A stretch of 64,000 bases of DNA, taken from Arbacia lixula (Eukaryota > Echinodermata > Echinoidea > Arbacioida > Arbaciidae). Positions 35,345-50,300 of the stretch are shown piece by piece. The position numbers were made by a program, and so were the translations under genes. Under the pieces are notes generated by a model. That model searched no databases. It was not told the origin of the DNA and worked only from the letters and a program-made list of their open reading frames with translations. Within the stretch, counting starts at the first letter, position 1. The number at the start of each line of letters is the position of its first letter. The stretch covers positions 18,159,694-18,223,693 of the forward strand of contig OZ022583.1 of the NCBI GenBank assembly GCA_963669155.1, read 5' to 3'.

Positions 35345-38300
35345 CTGTCCAATATAGAGAGAAGATCAAGGACATCGATAGAAGTATTCAAACCCTTACA
35401 GGTAAATGCGTACCAGGACATACATATTCTCAATTGGGTTATACACATACAGTAGCTACTTTTTTAACCCTATTCTCTGATTCTAAATTCTCTGATATCT
35501 ACTTGATATATACCGGTCCTCTAATATGATACAAGTTAAGAACTATAGTGAAGTTCCTTTAAAATGAGGAGCAATTTCTTGGATTTAAAACGACCTATAC
35601 ACAGTACAAGATTAAAATGACTTGTATAACATTGTGTATGTTTCTACATAAACTGGACACTCCTACATCATAATTCCAATATTCCAGTAATGGTCGTAAT
35701 TAGGCGAACCATAAACTTCAGAGTCGTCCATTCTGGAAAGGGGGCACTAACCCTTTGCCAGCCATATTTGCACAAGTAATACAAGTCCCATAGAGTGACA
35801 GATTGTCTGACAACCTAAGGGTTAAAGTGGATAATAGGACTTGGAGCGGGAGACTGACAAGACACAGCAGGAAGTTAAGATTATCTGTGCAAATGGTGGC
35901 AAAGAGTTAGTTGTTTCCACCGTTACCGTCATCCTCCTCCTCTTCCTCCTCCTCAATATTCACCATCCAGGGGAAAAATACACGGGGCTCGGGACGATTT
36001 CGCCTCTGAGGTGCTTAGAAGAGCCCTGGAAAATGTTACAAGAGCCCAAAAAATTCCCATAGACACATTGTAAAATTGTAGCAAATGGCCAATGTGCTCA
36101 AAAAGAAGCCCCCCAAAAATTTTGAATGATTTTTTCCCCTGTCACCATCTACTTTTCTGTGAGGGATCCAGAAACTGGACGCACCTATGTTACAGTTTCA
36201 GTATTCCCGTGAGGATCATCTGCGAACCATACATTCCAGGGTCATAGGTTTTGAAAGAGGACATGGGGTGGAAAAGTAATAACTAAATTCATATCAATAA
36301 ATTTGTACATAAACATGAGCCAAAATTACCGGCATTCTGCGCACTGAGGTCCCTGCAGGTCTCGCAGTGGGGCAGGAGGTTAGGATGGTCCTCAAATTTG
36401 TTTGCCCAGTCAGGAGGGATGGACACTCCACACAACACACACATCGCCTCCTTCTTCTGGGTTGGAGGCTGACCTGTGGTATGAACAAATGGATGGACAA
36501 TACGGCATAATGCGCTGCCTGAATATCGTCAACGTTTTTACGAACTATCAAATCCGTACAGCATGCCTGTCCTGAGCCCACTACACTATCAAGTATCATT
36601 CTTTAGCACACTAATGTTCACTAATGTTAGTGGCCCAAATTCTCCCTCTTCTTGCAGTGCCCTGTTTGGGTTCGCAGAATGTGAGGGGATTAGCACATAG
36701 TTCAGGGTGTCACACACAGTGTTCTGTTATTTTCATCCTCCTCTGACACGCCTTGATAGATATTTACGCAATCCACGATATAAATTGACATTTCGTATGA
36801 AATCACACCAAGACACATCAAGAGCTATATCCCACGCATGCGTTTGTACACTTTATCCAGTGCTTTCTCTTGTTGGGCTGTGCATCCTTGTCTCTGCTCC
36901 ATACAGCAGCACAGACTCAACTGATGCAACAAAAAGCTGGTGTTTTATGTCATCTTTAAAGGGAATATACTGTACTGGGAAGACAAAAAGCCTCAAAAGG
37001 ATGATCGTACATGAGCAATCTAATTCTTACCAATGGTCTTAAATTCATGCATTGTCCATTTTAGAAACTTGCTGGAAGTTATTTGCCCTCAAATGATCCA
37101 CATTTGGAGTTATTAGTGATTAAATCACAAATCCTCAAAATGTTCCGCCCAAACTTTTTGAGGATATGTGTCTCCCTGAATTACACCAGCCATGCAGTAT
37201 CTCAAAGTACTCTGTGTCTCCATCAGGCAAGCAGACCTAAGCACACGTCTTGGAGTACCCGGTAAGTGGCACTGATTGCCTGGACTAGTTTCTCAGGAAT
37301 GCCACAAGCACAGAGAATTTCAAGGAGTTTCCCTCCATGAATGCCGCCAAAGGCTTTCCTGAAATCAATGAAGGGAATCATTGCAGGAAGGCTTTTAACT
37401 CTTACTCCTTCAAGTAGTCTCCTAAGTGTCAGGATCTGTCCTACAGTTGATCGTTCCTGCCGGAAGCCAACCTGAGTGTCCCTTGGCAGTGGGTCTATGA
37501 TGGGTCTGATATGGTTCAAGATCATTCCATCATATGTCTTGGCCACGACTGAGGTCAAACAAATCCCACGGTAGTTATGAGTATTGGAGAGATCCCCTGA
37601 CTTTGGTACTGGGATAATGTTAACGGAAGACCACTGTCCCGACAGCTCCCCTTCCTCATACGAGCGGTTGATGAACTCTACAGTAGGATGATATCATCCT
37701 CAGGTCAGTATTTTAGCCCTTCAGGTGCCACTCCATCCTCCCCACTGCTCTTTATGCACGCTTAACTCTTAACCTGCCGCTGTCGCATCTTTGCGGCTAA
37801 GGGGTAACGTGCCGCTGTCACAAATTTGCGACCAAACTGTAATGGAGAAAAACTCCAGCACAGAGGAGTTTTACCCCCAGTAAGTTAAGAGTTTAGCTTT
37901 CTTGTACTCGTTGATACTAAGGTAAAGGGGTCATCTGGTATAGGGAAGTCACTGAAAATGAAAAGAAGCATTAAACATTTTTCTAATTATACATTACTGT
38001 TTTCCATTTATTCACTTAGTACAAAGTTCCCTACACAAAAGTTTGCAAGGTTATCTTTATTTTTATGGTGTAGTTTGTATTTTTTTTCTTTGTCACTTCT
38101 TTCTTTCTCTCTCTCTCTGTCCTGTTCTGTCTCGATCTCTTTCTTGTTCTTTCTTTCTGATCTCTCGCTACCTTGTTCTGTCTCTCTTTCTCTCTCTCTG
38201 TCTCTCTTTCTTGTTCTTTCTTTCTTATCTCTCGCTGTCTTGTTCTGTCTCTCTTTCTTGTTCTTTCTTTCTTATCTCTCGCTGTCTTGTTCTGTCTCTC

Positions 38301-41300
38301 TTTCTCTCTCTCTGTCCTGTTCTGTCTCTCTTACTTTCTCTGCTTCTATTTCAAATAGGTGGAGGCCCAGAGCCTAACAGAGTGTTTCTACAGAAAATCG
38401 TTAAACGGTATTACCCACGTAAGTATCCAGAATTCTGGAAAACTTTCCTGTAGAAACAGACGCGATGCAGTTTACAGATAAACAGTATCTGACCAAATAT
38501 GGTTTCTCATAACCAACTTCCAGAGGTGGTTATTGTTGTGTTAATCCGTTTAACTTTTCTGTAGAAACACACAGTGAAAATCAAGTCTAGCGAAAGTAGG
38601 GGTTGGTCACCGGTGCGTGAACGGTTGACGTGCTATTTGCGACGCGGATCAAAGTATTTGTTCTGTAGAAACAGGTTGGTTTAAGGGCGTTAAAATTTTT
38701 TGACTCCGGAAATGACAAACCGTTTTCCACTATTTTCTGTAGAAACACGTTGTAAGATTAAGCCAGCTCTGGAGGCAGTACAGGAGGCCATGGCACCACA
38801 GGCTAGACACGGGATTGTTGGTCCGTCAACAGAGATTGGCTGTAGCCAAAGTAGTATTAGCTCAGAGGCAATATTGAAGACTAAAAATGTACTTGCTTTT
38901 CTATAATGCAATGCGCATGTTCTATAATGCATTGTGCTAATTGGAATGATAGTACAGTGTATCAATCAATCAATCAATCAATCAATCCAAAATAAGGGAT
39001 CATTGAAGAACAAAAGAGGTCACCCACACCAGAATTGTTGCTCAATTGAATAGGACATTCTCATGTCGTAGTTTTATTCAATCTGCAAATGGGAACGCAG
39101 AAACCAAATTGTGATCATAAGTATCATCCAAATTTATATCTTCTTCAACTTCTGTTCTGACATATACCAATAGAACAAGTACTATCTTGTTTGACTTATC
39201 TTGCTTACTTCATGTTTATCTTTTCAACAAATCCAGTTCCCTCTTACACAGAGCATCAATCAGTCCTTTTAAGTCTTTATTGCATCCATTAAACTGAAAT
39301 GAACTATTAACATGTGAATCTTGTGGTTTTGTACTAATAATAAATAAGCCATTTATAATCTTCATTTCATTGCTTACATGCTGTTCACATCATAAATATC
39401 ATTAACCCTGATGTAGACAACAAAACAAGGTGTTAACACTCACCTCTATAAACGGGAATATTACTCTCAATTGACAGCCACAAACTAAACCAATACCAAA
39501 TGGCAGACTGTCGCCGACATAGTCATGTATGCTCAACATATTTTCACACATTAGTTATCAATTTATCATGTCAATCTAGCCACCGAGGCTCGTATTTAAA
39601 AGATGCAACATCTTGCCTAGACTCGAGAAAATGCAATAGATACGTTTCTCCTGATAATGAAGCATTCTCTACTTACACCAATACACTTTACGATGTAACC
39701 TGATTTCATGAATCAACATGAACTTGTGGCAAAGAATGGCATAAATGTAACTTATAACTCGTATATAAATCATACATTCTTCTTAGCCCAAGGTAGACTG
39801 CTACATGTGCTTATTATACGTTAAAGGAAACACCCTCAAGGACTCAAGATGGCGGAGTGAGTGTCAAGAGTGTGAGGCTTAATCGTACGTATTCTTTCCT
39901 CTCCTATTTGATTTATTTTTTGATTAACATCTTGTTCTCACTACTGAAACAACAATGAGTACCAGGGGAATAGTTAGAAATGCGTCTCTCGTCACTCATT
40001 CTTCTGGAAATTCTCCTGCTAAGAAGAAAGAAAAAGTTGATGTTGATATATATAGTTCTGCGACTGCACAGCCACGTGGAACAAAATCTGAGACTGGAGA
40101 GAAAAATTAGAGTAACCGAAAGGGCTATGGAAAGAATTTATGATTGGTGTTACAAAGAGGGACAAAGTTAGAAACCAGGATTTGAGAAAGAAAACTAAAG
40201 TACAGAACATAGCACAGGAAATTAAATCAAAGAAATGGAGGTGGGCTGGTCATCTGGCCAGGAGGAAAGATGATAGATGGACTTATAAACTAACCATCTG
40301 GACCTCCAGGGCTAACACCAGAAGAAGAGGCAGGCAAAATAGGAGGTGGATTGACAATATTAGAGAATATGGTAGTATGACATGGAAACGATCGGCACAA
40401 GATAGATCAAAATGGAAAAATGATGAGGAGGCCTTCCTTCAGCAGTGGAGAGAAATAGGCTAGAGATAGAGATAGAGATAGAGATAGGGGTCGGGGCTGG
40501 GGTCGGGATCTCTCGGCAGAGCAGCCTGGCAGTAATCAACCTCGCCATCATCATGATGACTCCCCACCAGCATGGTTTGTGGCCTTTGAGAAATGCCAGG
40601 AAAGTAGATTTGATAGTCTTCTCAAAGAATGCAGGGATTAACTCAGAGTATTCACTTGGAGATGGATACAATGAAAGCAGAGATCAAATCCCTCTCTACC
40701 TCCCTGGAAGAAGCTACACAAAAAATTGACGACTTGGAAAATCAATCTTGCCGAAACAACATCGTGATATGGGGCGCACCAGAGGGGATAGAAAGTCAAG
40801 ATTGTGTTCTTTTCACCAAAAAATCTGCTTGGTGAAGGGGGTCCATCTACCGATACCATTCAGAGGGCCCATCGTTCTGGGTCTACAAATCCCAACAGAA
40901 AGCCCCGGCCAATTTACATTGGTTTCAACTCCTACTTGAGCAAAGAGGCTGCCAAGAAAAGGCTGATCTCAGTTTTTAAGGCTGGAGGGGTCAAGGATGC
41001 ACGGTTGTACGTGTCTGATGATTATTCGTGCAAGGTACAACAAATGAATAAGGAGAGAATGCCACTACTCAAGGAGCTGCGGAACAAAGGCGCCAAAGCT
41101 TTCCTAATCTAGCCTGCCACTATTAAGATTCGCGACTCTACAGGTCGTCTGGTCGACCCTTAGAACTATGGAACTGGCCTATCATATCCGTTTTAATTAT
41201 TTTGTTGTTTTTTTGTTGTTATTGTCGTTTTGGTGGCATATGGGAGATATACAAATCTCCATTCAGATATCTGAATACCCTAAATGAATGATAAACACGT

Positions 41301-44300
41301 GGATTGAAGAACTGAATTTAATAGATGTTTGGAGGAAGCTTCACCCAACTGATTCTATGTATACTAGGTTGCAAAAAAATCCTCTTGTGTGTTCAAGATT
41401 GGATTATATACTAGTGTCTTTTGATTTACTGAATAATGTTGAGAAAACTAATATCATCAATGGGATTAACTCTGATCATAATATGGTAAATTTGAAATGA
41501 TTGTTAAACCATACTCCAACAGGGAAATGTTTTTGGAAACTAAATTCTTATTTTTTGGAACATGACCCAAATTTTCAATCGTTCATCAAGGAAAAGATTA
41601 ACAATTTGAAACAGGTACATGAAGGATGTGGTTTAAATCCCAATATCATATGGGACACATTGAAGTGTTGTTTGGCTGGGTATTGTATGGAATATTGTTC
41701 AAGGAAAAAGAAAGAATCGGTCAAGGAGAGAAAAAGTCTAGAAGACCAGATAGCTGGTATACAGAATGAAATCTCACTTCTCCCAGGGGAACCATCCACT
41801 AGGAATGCAAAGGCCAACCAAAAGGAACTGCTACAAAAGTTGGAGACTCCGCAGTCAGAGTTAAATGTTATCTTAGATAAGGAAACAGCTGGTCTGATAA
41901 CTAGGTCTCGTATTAAATGGGCAGAATATGGAGAAAAAAGTTCTCGTTATTTCTGTAGTCTAGAAAAGAGGAATTTTGAAAAGAAAAACATTCGTTATCT
42001 GAAGTCAGATGATGGACAGATTGTAAATGATCACTTGAATATTTTAGATGAGATTTATAAGTATTATTCAGAATTATATACTTGCGATAGTGCACAATCT
42101 CAAGAGAAGGGAGCAGCTTTTTGAGAAGCACTCGGACCATCTATTCCTCATTTATCACAAGAATTAAAGGAAGGTTTGAATTGCAAGCAGCTGGTTAATA
42201 GTCGAGAAGAGCTGAAGGTGATTGACTCTCCGGATGATCTGTGGAAAGTAGGTTGGGATGAGGCTAAAGTCAAAGATCTTCGCCATTTCCCAAAGATTTA
42301 GGACAGGCACGGCCCGATAAGAAATGTGAACTGACCTTTGTTAGTTTAAATGTGTGCGGTCTCAGGAGCAAGCTTCGTTCAGGTATTCTGGAAAAGTTTG
42401 TCAAAGAATATGACTTTGTTTGTTTGACTGAGACTAAGTGTTCAAGTGAAGAATCCATTCTGCTTCTGGTTTTGTTTCTATTGTTATGCCAAGTAAAAGT
42501 AATCCACATAGATTTGGAGGTGCTCATGGGTCATGTGTTTATGTGAAGAATGATTATGTTGGTAATGTGGAAGTGATGACGAACTGCAAATCTGAATTTG
42601 TTTTTTGGCTCAAAGTAAGCGTCCCTTTTGATTCATCTATTGTGGGTATAGTGCATATCCCATGTGAAGGCTCACCTTTTCATCATATTGAGGTTTTTTT
42701 TATCATATTGCAGATGATCTGGTCAGCCACAAAGTTAAGTACAATTTTCCTGTTATTTTATTGGGAGATTTTAATGCCAGGACTGGAACTAGGAGTGATT
42801 TTATGGAACCTGAGGATCTTGTGTCTGTAGAGGGTGGTGTAGAATTGACATCGGTGATGTCGATGAGTTCTAAATCTGATTTATCTGCCGGTGGAATAGT
42901 TACAGAGCGTTTTAATAAAGATCCTTGTGTTAACAATAATGGTCAGAATCTCTTAGAATTGTGTAAAAATCTGGATGTTAAAATTGTTCATGGGAGGTTT
43001 GGAGATGACCACGGCAGAGGGAAGTTTACGTGTCAAACATCTAGAGGTTCAAGTGTTGTTGATTATGTGCTCGTCTCACCATCCTTAATGTCCAAAATCA
43101 CAGATTTCCGTGTCTACCCTTTAGACAAATGTTTGTCAGATGCGCATGGTGCTATCTCAGTTCAAATGTGTTTCAATAATAGTACAAGTGGTCAGTCTGT
43201 ACAACCTCCATTAGTGTTATGTGCTAACTTAAAAGAAAATTGTAGCTCTAACAAAAGTATGTATGTACATGTACCTATGAAAACAAAATGGAAAATGGAA
43301 CGTGAAGTTGAATATACTAATGCTTTTAGTTTGGATGGTTTGAAACATTTGAATGACAAACTTGATTCAATTGATATTACAGATGTTTCTCAGGATGTTG
43401 TTGACAGTGCAGTAGAGGATTTGAATGATTTGTTTATTGAGCCAGCAAGAAAAGTGGGAATTTGTAAACAGGTTAATATGAATCGCAAACCTAACGTAAA
43501 TAAAAATTGTGGTGGCAAGGGTAGGTATAAACCTTGGTTCGACTGCTTTTGTGAGAGTTGGAGAAAAGAATATTTTAGGGATAAGCACAGACTAGATAAA
43601 TTGAAAACAGTGGAAGCTAAGATTGAAAAGGAAAGAAAGGCCAAGTCCTATAAACGTTTTATAAGGAAAAAATAAAGACAATATATTAAGAAGTTACATG
43701 CATCTTTGAGGGATCTCAAGAAGTCTAAACCAAAAGAATATTGGAATATTTTAAATAAAAAGTGTAGATCAGTTGAAAAAAGTTGTAAAATTCCCATTGA
43801 TAAACTCATGGAACACTTTAGTAAGTTGAGTTTGAAGCCTGAATCTACAGAAAATGAGGAAGGGTTCTCTTTTGATCCTACTAAGATGAGTCATTCTCTA
43901 CATGAAGATATAAATAGAGACTTTGATTATGGTTTTGAGAACTATTTAGTAAAATAAGATTTTGCAGATAGGAGATAACTCTGTAAATATCGTTGTGGAA
44001 GTCACAGACTACCTGTTGGTAATTCTCGTTACCTCCCCAACCAGGTTTTGCAATCTTGTACGTGATGTAACTCACAAGAGCCAGGTGACGAGTTTCATTT
44101 TGTGTTTAATTGTCCTGTTCTGGAAAATGAAAGGAAAATTTTAATTAGAAGGTCTTATCTTGTCAGAAAAAAATGTTATCAAAATGCACAAGTTGTTTAC
44201 AATGAGGAATACAAAATACTTGAAAAACCTTTCAAGGTTCCGTAAATTAATTATGTCAAAATTTTGATGTCATCTTTAACGTATTTGAATGTAGGTGTTA

Positions 44301-47300
44301 CAGTATTGCATTAAGGCATGATTTCAGATTTTGTTGGAGTGCGCCCACTTGTGCTCGGAGGGGTGTGTATATTTGCTCCGGTTTCCGGATTAAGAAGTCC
44401 AAATTACGTTTTATTTTTTGCTACTCTGTGGGACTGGGTGCCTTCATATATGCCTGTTATTATTGCTCTCATTGCACGTATGTTTATTATCATATTTGTT
44501 TCTTTTTTCCCATTGTATTTTTCTTATGCCAATTTTTGCCATTGTTATTAATTGTTATATTTCTTCCATGCCCCCATGAGGGGCCATCAAAGAAATAAAT
44601 TCATTGTCATTGTCATTGTCATTGGCAATGGAATTTCATTAAGTGTTTTTTGAGGACATTGGTGACTTATTGGTAGCTTCATATAATTAATAAATACATA
44701 AAGAAAAAAAAAAGTATATACCCTCAACCTGATCTTTCTCCTGTTTTGACATGTTTATTGTATTTTCTCACACAAAACATGGATGACGAGGCAGCCGTCA
44801 CTTCCCTTCAGAGCATGATGGAGACACCTGACCAACCCCAACCGATGACACCCCAGTCCCGACCAACGTCACCTCAATCCCGACCAATGACACCTCAATC
44901 CCAACCAATGACACCCCAAACCCAACCAACATCACCCCAAACCCGACCAACGGCACCCAAACCCAGACGAATGACATCCTAAACCCGACGAACAACATCC
45001 CAACCGCCATTGACTTCACCCCGTGACTATAGGCAGGACCTTTTAGACATCGAAATAAAGAAGCAAGAGCTGCAAGAGCAAGACCTAACTCTGCGCAAAG
45101 AAAAGGTTGTCCTTTTCAGAGAGATAAAAATAAAGAAAGTAGAGCTGCAAGAACAAGACCTAACTCTGCGGAAAGAAGAGATTGTCCTTTTCAGAGAGAT
45201 AAAAATAAAGAAAGTAGAGCTGCAAGAACAAGACCTAACTCTGGGGAAGGAAGAGATTGTATTTTTCAGGGAGATAAAAATAAAGACAGTAGAGCTGCAA
45301 GAACAAGACCTAACTCTGCGCAAAGAAGAGATTGTCCTTTTCAGAGAGATAAAAATAAAGACAGTAGAGCTGCAAGAACAAGACCTAACTCTGCGCAAAG
45401 AAGAGATTGTCCTTTTCAGAGAGATAAAAATAAAGACAGTAGAGCTGCAAGAACAAGACCTAACTCTGCGCAAAGAAGAGATTGTCCTTTTCAGAGAGAT
45501 AAAAATAAAGAAAGTAGAGCTGCAAGAACAAGACCTAACTCTGCAGAAAGAAGAGATTGTCCTTTTCAGAGAGATAAAAATAAAGACAGTAGAGCTGCAA
45601 GAACAAGACCTAACTCTGCGCAAAGAAGAGATTGTCCTTTTCAGAGAGATAAAAATAAAGAAAGTAGAGCTGCAAGAACAAGACCTAACTCTGCAGAAAG
45701 AAGAGATTGTCCTTTTCAGAGAGATAAAAATAAAGACAGTAGAGCTGCAAGAACAAGACCTAACTCTGCAGAAAGAAGAGATTGTCCTTTTCAGAGAGAT
45801 AAAATTAAAGAAAGTAGAGCTGCAAGAACAAGACTAACTCTGCAGAAAGAAAAGATTGTCCTTTTCAGAGAGATAAAAATAAAGAAAGTAGAGCTGCAAG
45901 AACAAGACGTAGCTCTGCAGAAAGAAGAGATTGTCCTTTTCAGAGAGATAAAAATAAAGAAAGTAGAGCTGCAAGAACAAGATCTAGCTCTGCGGAAAGA
46001 AGAGATTGTCCTTTTCAGAGAGATAAAAATAAAAAAAAGTAGAGCTTCAAGAACAAGACTTAACTCTGCGGAAAGAAGAGATTGTCCTTTTCAGAGAGAT
46101 AAAAATAAAGAAAGTAGAGCTGCAAGAACAAGACCTAACTCTGCAGAAAGAAGAGATTGTCCTTTTCAGAGAGATAAAAATAAAGAAAGTAGAGCTGCAA
46201 GAACAAGACCTAGCTCTGCAGAAAGAAGAGATTGTCCTTTTCAGAGAGATAAAAATAAAGAAAGTAGAGCTGCAAGAACAAGACCTAGCTCTGCAGAAAG
46301 AAGAGATTGTCCTTTTCAGAGAGATAAAAATAGAGAAAGTAGAGCTGCAAGAACAAGACTTAACTCTGCGGAAAGAAGAGGTTGCCCTTTTCAGAGAGGT
46401 GGTGGGTCTCCTCAGAATGCTTATCCAAAAGGATGAATACACCTTCCATCTCTTGGAGCTTTGACCTCATAGTTATTTGACATAGAGACTGACAGACACA
46501 GGACATGCACATGGATGGACAACCCAGAAACATTGATATTATGAATACCACACACTATGGCGGAATAACATGAATAAGAACTTTCCTCACAATCCACAGC
46601 TGTTCCTGTAGTCTAAACACAAAGACCTCAACAGCACACATCACAGCTCTTTGCACTCCAGTGATGTGTAGAGGAAAGCAGTGCACTGCTGACTGATGCT
46701 GTGGCTGGTGCAAGATGGTACCTGGACGTAGAATATGGTCCCTAAGAAATGGTGTTTCAATTGTCAATAAAGGATAGCTTTGCACATTTGCTGGATAGAT
46801 TCACAAAGGTATGCCTATGAGATAGCATGCATGTTATAAGTGACAGTATACTAACCTACTGATCCATGCTAAGTTTCATGAGAATTGTAAAGGAGAATCT
46901 TTCTTTTAGGGCCCCTCTTGCCCAGTTGTAACCTATTAAGTTGAATCTATGTTAACGACTTAAATCTGGTGATGTGTATTTTACCAGACACGATTAGCAT
47001 TTCATGCTATTTTCTGGTTCCATTTATCCTCTTAATACCTTTGTAAAACTTTCAGTTTCACAATGTTTTGTTTTATATTCTTTTTATTGGGATAATAAAA
47101 CATCAAACTCAAACTCAAACTCAAACTCAAAAGGAGGTAGTAAACGTTAACATATTATGGATGATTGACAACTTATTATTCAAACATTGCGATCACATCG
47201 TCCCGTGCAGCCACACCGTTGAGATCCATCTCGTGCTCTGCCCCGTCCTGCTCCTCCTCTTGTACTCCCATCCCCAATTCCTCATCTGGCTCTCCGAAGG

Positions 47301-50300
47301 CCTTGGCCAGATTGTGGAGCACACAGCAGGCATTGATGACCCGGCACGACCTCTCTAGGCTGAACGCGAGGCCCTGGCCTGAGAGGCAACGCCACTTGTT
47401 CTTCAGTTGGTCAGTGACCTGCTGGATTATTGACCAGGTTTCAAAATGGGATCTGGAAATATGAAAAAGTGATTTGAAATCAAAAGGGATTCCACTGCAT
47501 TTCCTTTAAGCATAGCATTTTATAACACTTTCAGAATGGTAAACATGATTAAATCATCACCATGTATTCATCACATGCATGATATCGAGCAAGCGTTGAC
47601 CAGTATATCAGAATGTAATCAATTTGTTGAAACATGTCTGTATGTATATTTGTCATAATTTCTTCTATAGACCATTTTTATTACGTATGGAAATTAAATT
47701 CACCTCGTTCAAACCATACATTGTCAGAGGTTCTCCAAGTAGCAGCAACTGATAGATTCAGTGTGTGTTTCATCCATTGGAATTGAATCACAATATGTAG
47801 GTGAAGGTAATAATGCGCTTTTAGGGGGAAAATTCATGAAAACATTGACAAAATGCAGTCCACTCCCATCATAGTGAGATGCTCTGAATGAAGCAATCTT
47901 CCTCTTTACATATTTAGAAGGTGGGACTAGCTGTATTTATGCTTGTGTTAATGGTAATGGGCTGGAATAGGAGAAAGGGTATAATGAGATGTAGATAATA
48001 CCAACTGGCTCTGTAACAACCGTGCATTATGCTATCATCTGTATACATATTGGCTTATTGTATGTTGGCATCTTATCTTGAACCAATCTGAGTGATATTT
48101 GCATGAAGCGTGATCTAAGTGTTAATTACATGTACTATTATTGTAATAAGTAAATCATACCTGTTGTATGCATGCTCAGCATTAGTTTGTGGATCTGGGA
48201 CAGGGGTCAATAACCAGGGATGAAGAGAGTATTCACTGTCACCCAACATGGTGCCATCAAGGTGACCTGCTTCAAACTTGCGTCCTAGGTGACTTCTCTG
48301 TTTGAAAATGACACATTTTAAAAGATTAATTATGTCATGTTTACCGGTATATGTTTGGATATTCTTATTTCTAAATGGTTGGTTATGCAAATGACCATTC
48401 TTTTCATAAGAGATAGTATTTCCTTACATTTTCCATATTTTGGTTGCCAGTTGTTTTCAATTGTAACTATTTATTACCCGGTATACCTTAGTGACTTTTA
48501 ATATAGCAATTCATTTCATTTAGATATCGGTGACTTTCAATTTAATAATTCATTACAGTTGGATATTGGTGACTTTAAATATAATCATTCATTACAGCTA
48601 AATATGGGTGACTTTCAATTTAATCATTCATTACAGCTAGATATGTTTGTACATTCTCACTTGATTACTACAAGAATTCATTGTGTTTATGTGCCTGTAT
48701 GACCATTTGACCTTCATTGTAATATTGTATTTAATACTGTGAACAAAATCTGAATCTTATATTACCTGCAAGATACAACTATCATGAGTGCCTGCTGGGA
48801 AGCCTGCCATCACATTAGTAAGCCTGTAGTCAGCGTTGCATGCTAACTGCACGTTGATGCTATGTCTTCTGCCGTTAGGATGTCTAAAAGCGGGCTTGTC
48901 ATCACCCATTGGTTTCCCACGAAGGCCCACGTGTGTTCCATCGATGGCACTCACAACACCTGGGAATCGAGCAACTTCGTAGAATCGTACCTTAGCCTCG
49001 TTGATCTCTTGCTGTGTAGTAGGGAATTTGATCACCTGCGATAAAGAAAGCAAAAATGTGTATGATCAACAAACATGCAATGCCTGCATCAGGTATAACA
49101 ATTATAAATATGTAACGAAGGTGAATTATAAAAAAAAAGTTAATGTACATCATTTATTATAAATAAATTGATTATAAAACTTAAAACGATTGCTTTGAGA
49201 TTTGTTTCTTTAGTAACTAAACTGTAAAGGTGTTTAGAGATGGTGAATTATAAAAAAAAAAGAAGTTAATGTACGTCATTTATTACAATTTAATTGATTA
49301 TTTCTATTATATATTATATATATTATTGAGATGGTTAATTATCAAAAAAAAAGAAGTTAATGTACATCATTTATTACAAATAAATTGCTTATAAAACTTA
49401 AAACGATTGCTTTGAGATTTGTTTCTTTAGTAACTAAACTGTTTCCACTAAAAAATATTTAATGAAGAATTTGTGTGTGTGTGAGGGGGGGGGGTGGAGT
49501 CATGTTCTGCAAAACATATTGGGGAAGGGAGTGTTAATTTCATGCGTATCGTCATAATTGCATTATATTTTACTGGGCTTTTCTTTGAGTTGATTGGAAG
49601 ATGCAGAAAAAAGATAAAAAATGAAATGTGGAAAGCCTTAAAATGTTAAAATTTACGAGCCCCCTTCCATGCCAACCCCCTCCAATCAGCCAGGAAATAG
49701 ACAACATTAAACAAATACTAAAAAAAAATTGATGGAAAATATATACATTTACTTTGAATAATTCATATATCGTACCACAGGAAAAATATGAAATACATAA
49801 TCATAAACTTCACTAATAATTTGTTTGGGGATAATAGCGGATCCAATTTCATTATTAACAAAATAATTCAGCATGGTAAGTTGTGTAAATGTCAAATGAT
49901 GATTTAGAATTATTATGACAATGATACTGCATCATAATTCCATCTGATGGGGAAAAAAGTAAAAATGTTATGATCCACTGAATTGTGCAAATTGACCAGC
50001 ATTTCAAGCTTTACAGTAAGTGTATTGACACAAAATGGTGGAAAGCTTTGGAGTGTTTTAGCGAGAGGGGACTGTTTTTTCAATATAGTCATAGAAGAGG
50101 CAATCTGTAAAATATGTTACTTTTTGTCTGCCTGTGACTCTTAGATTTTGCAGTTTACTCACCTCTTCGCACATATCTTGCAGCACTTGTGCCACGTCAT
50201 GGATGCACCTTGATGCAGTCATGCGACTCATGCCATGCTCGGTGGCGATGTAGTCTAGTGATGCCCCAGTCGCAAAGAAGTTCAGTGCTGTCAGCACTTT

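Noticed and set aside
44779..46464. Myb/SANT DNA-binding protein of an active Harbinger element
   Set aside because: No Trp-spaced Myb repeat is visible, only a Pro/Thr-rich head, coiled-coil repeats and a short tail, so the link is left as a possibility.
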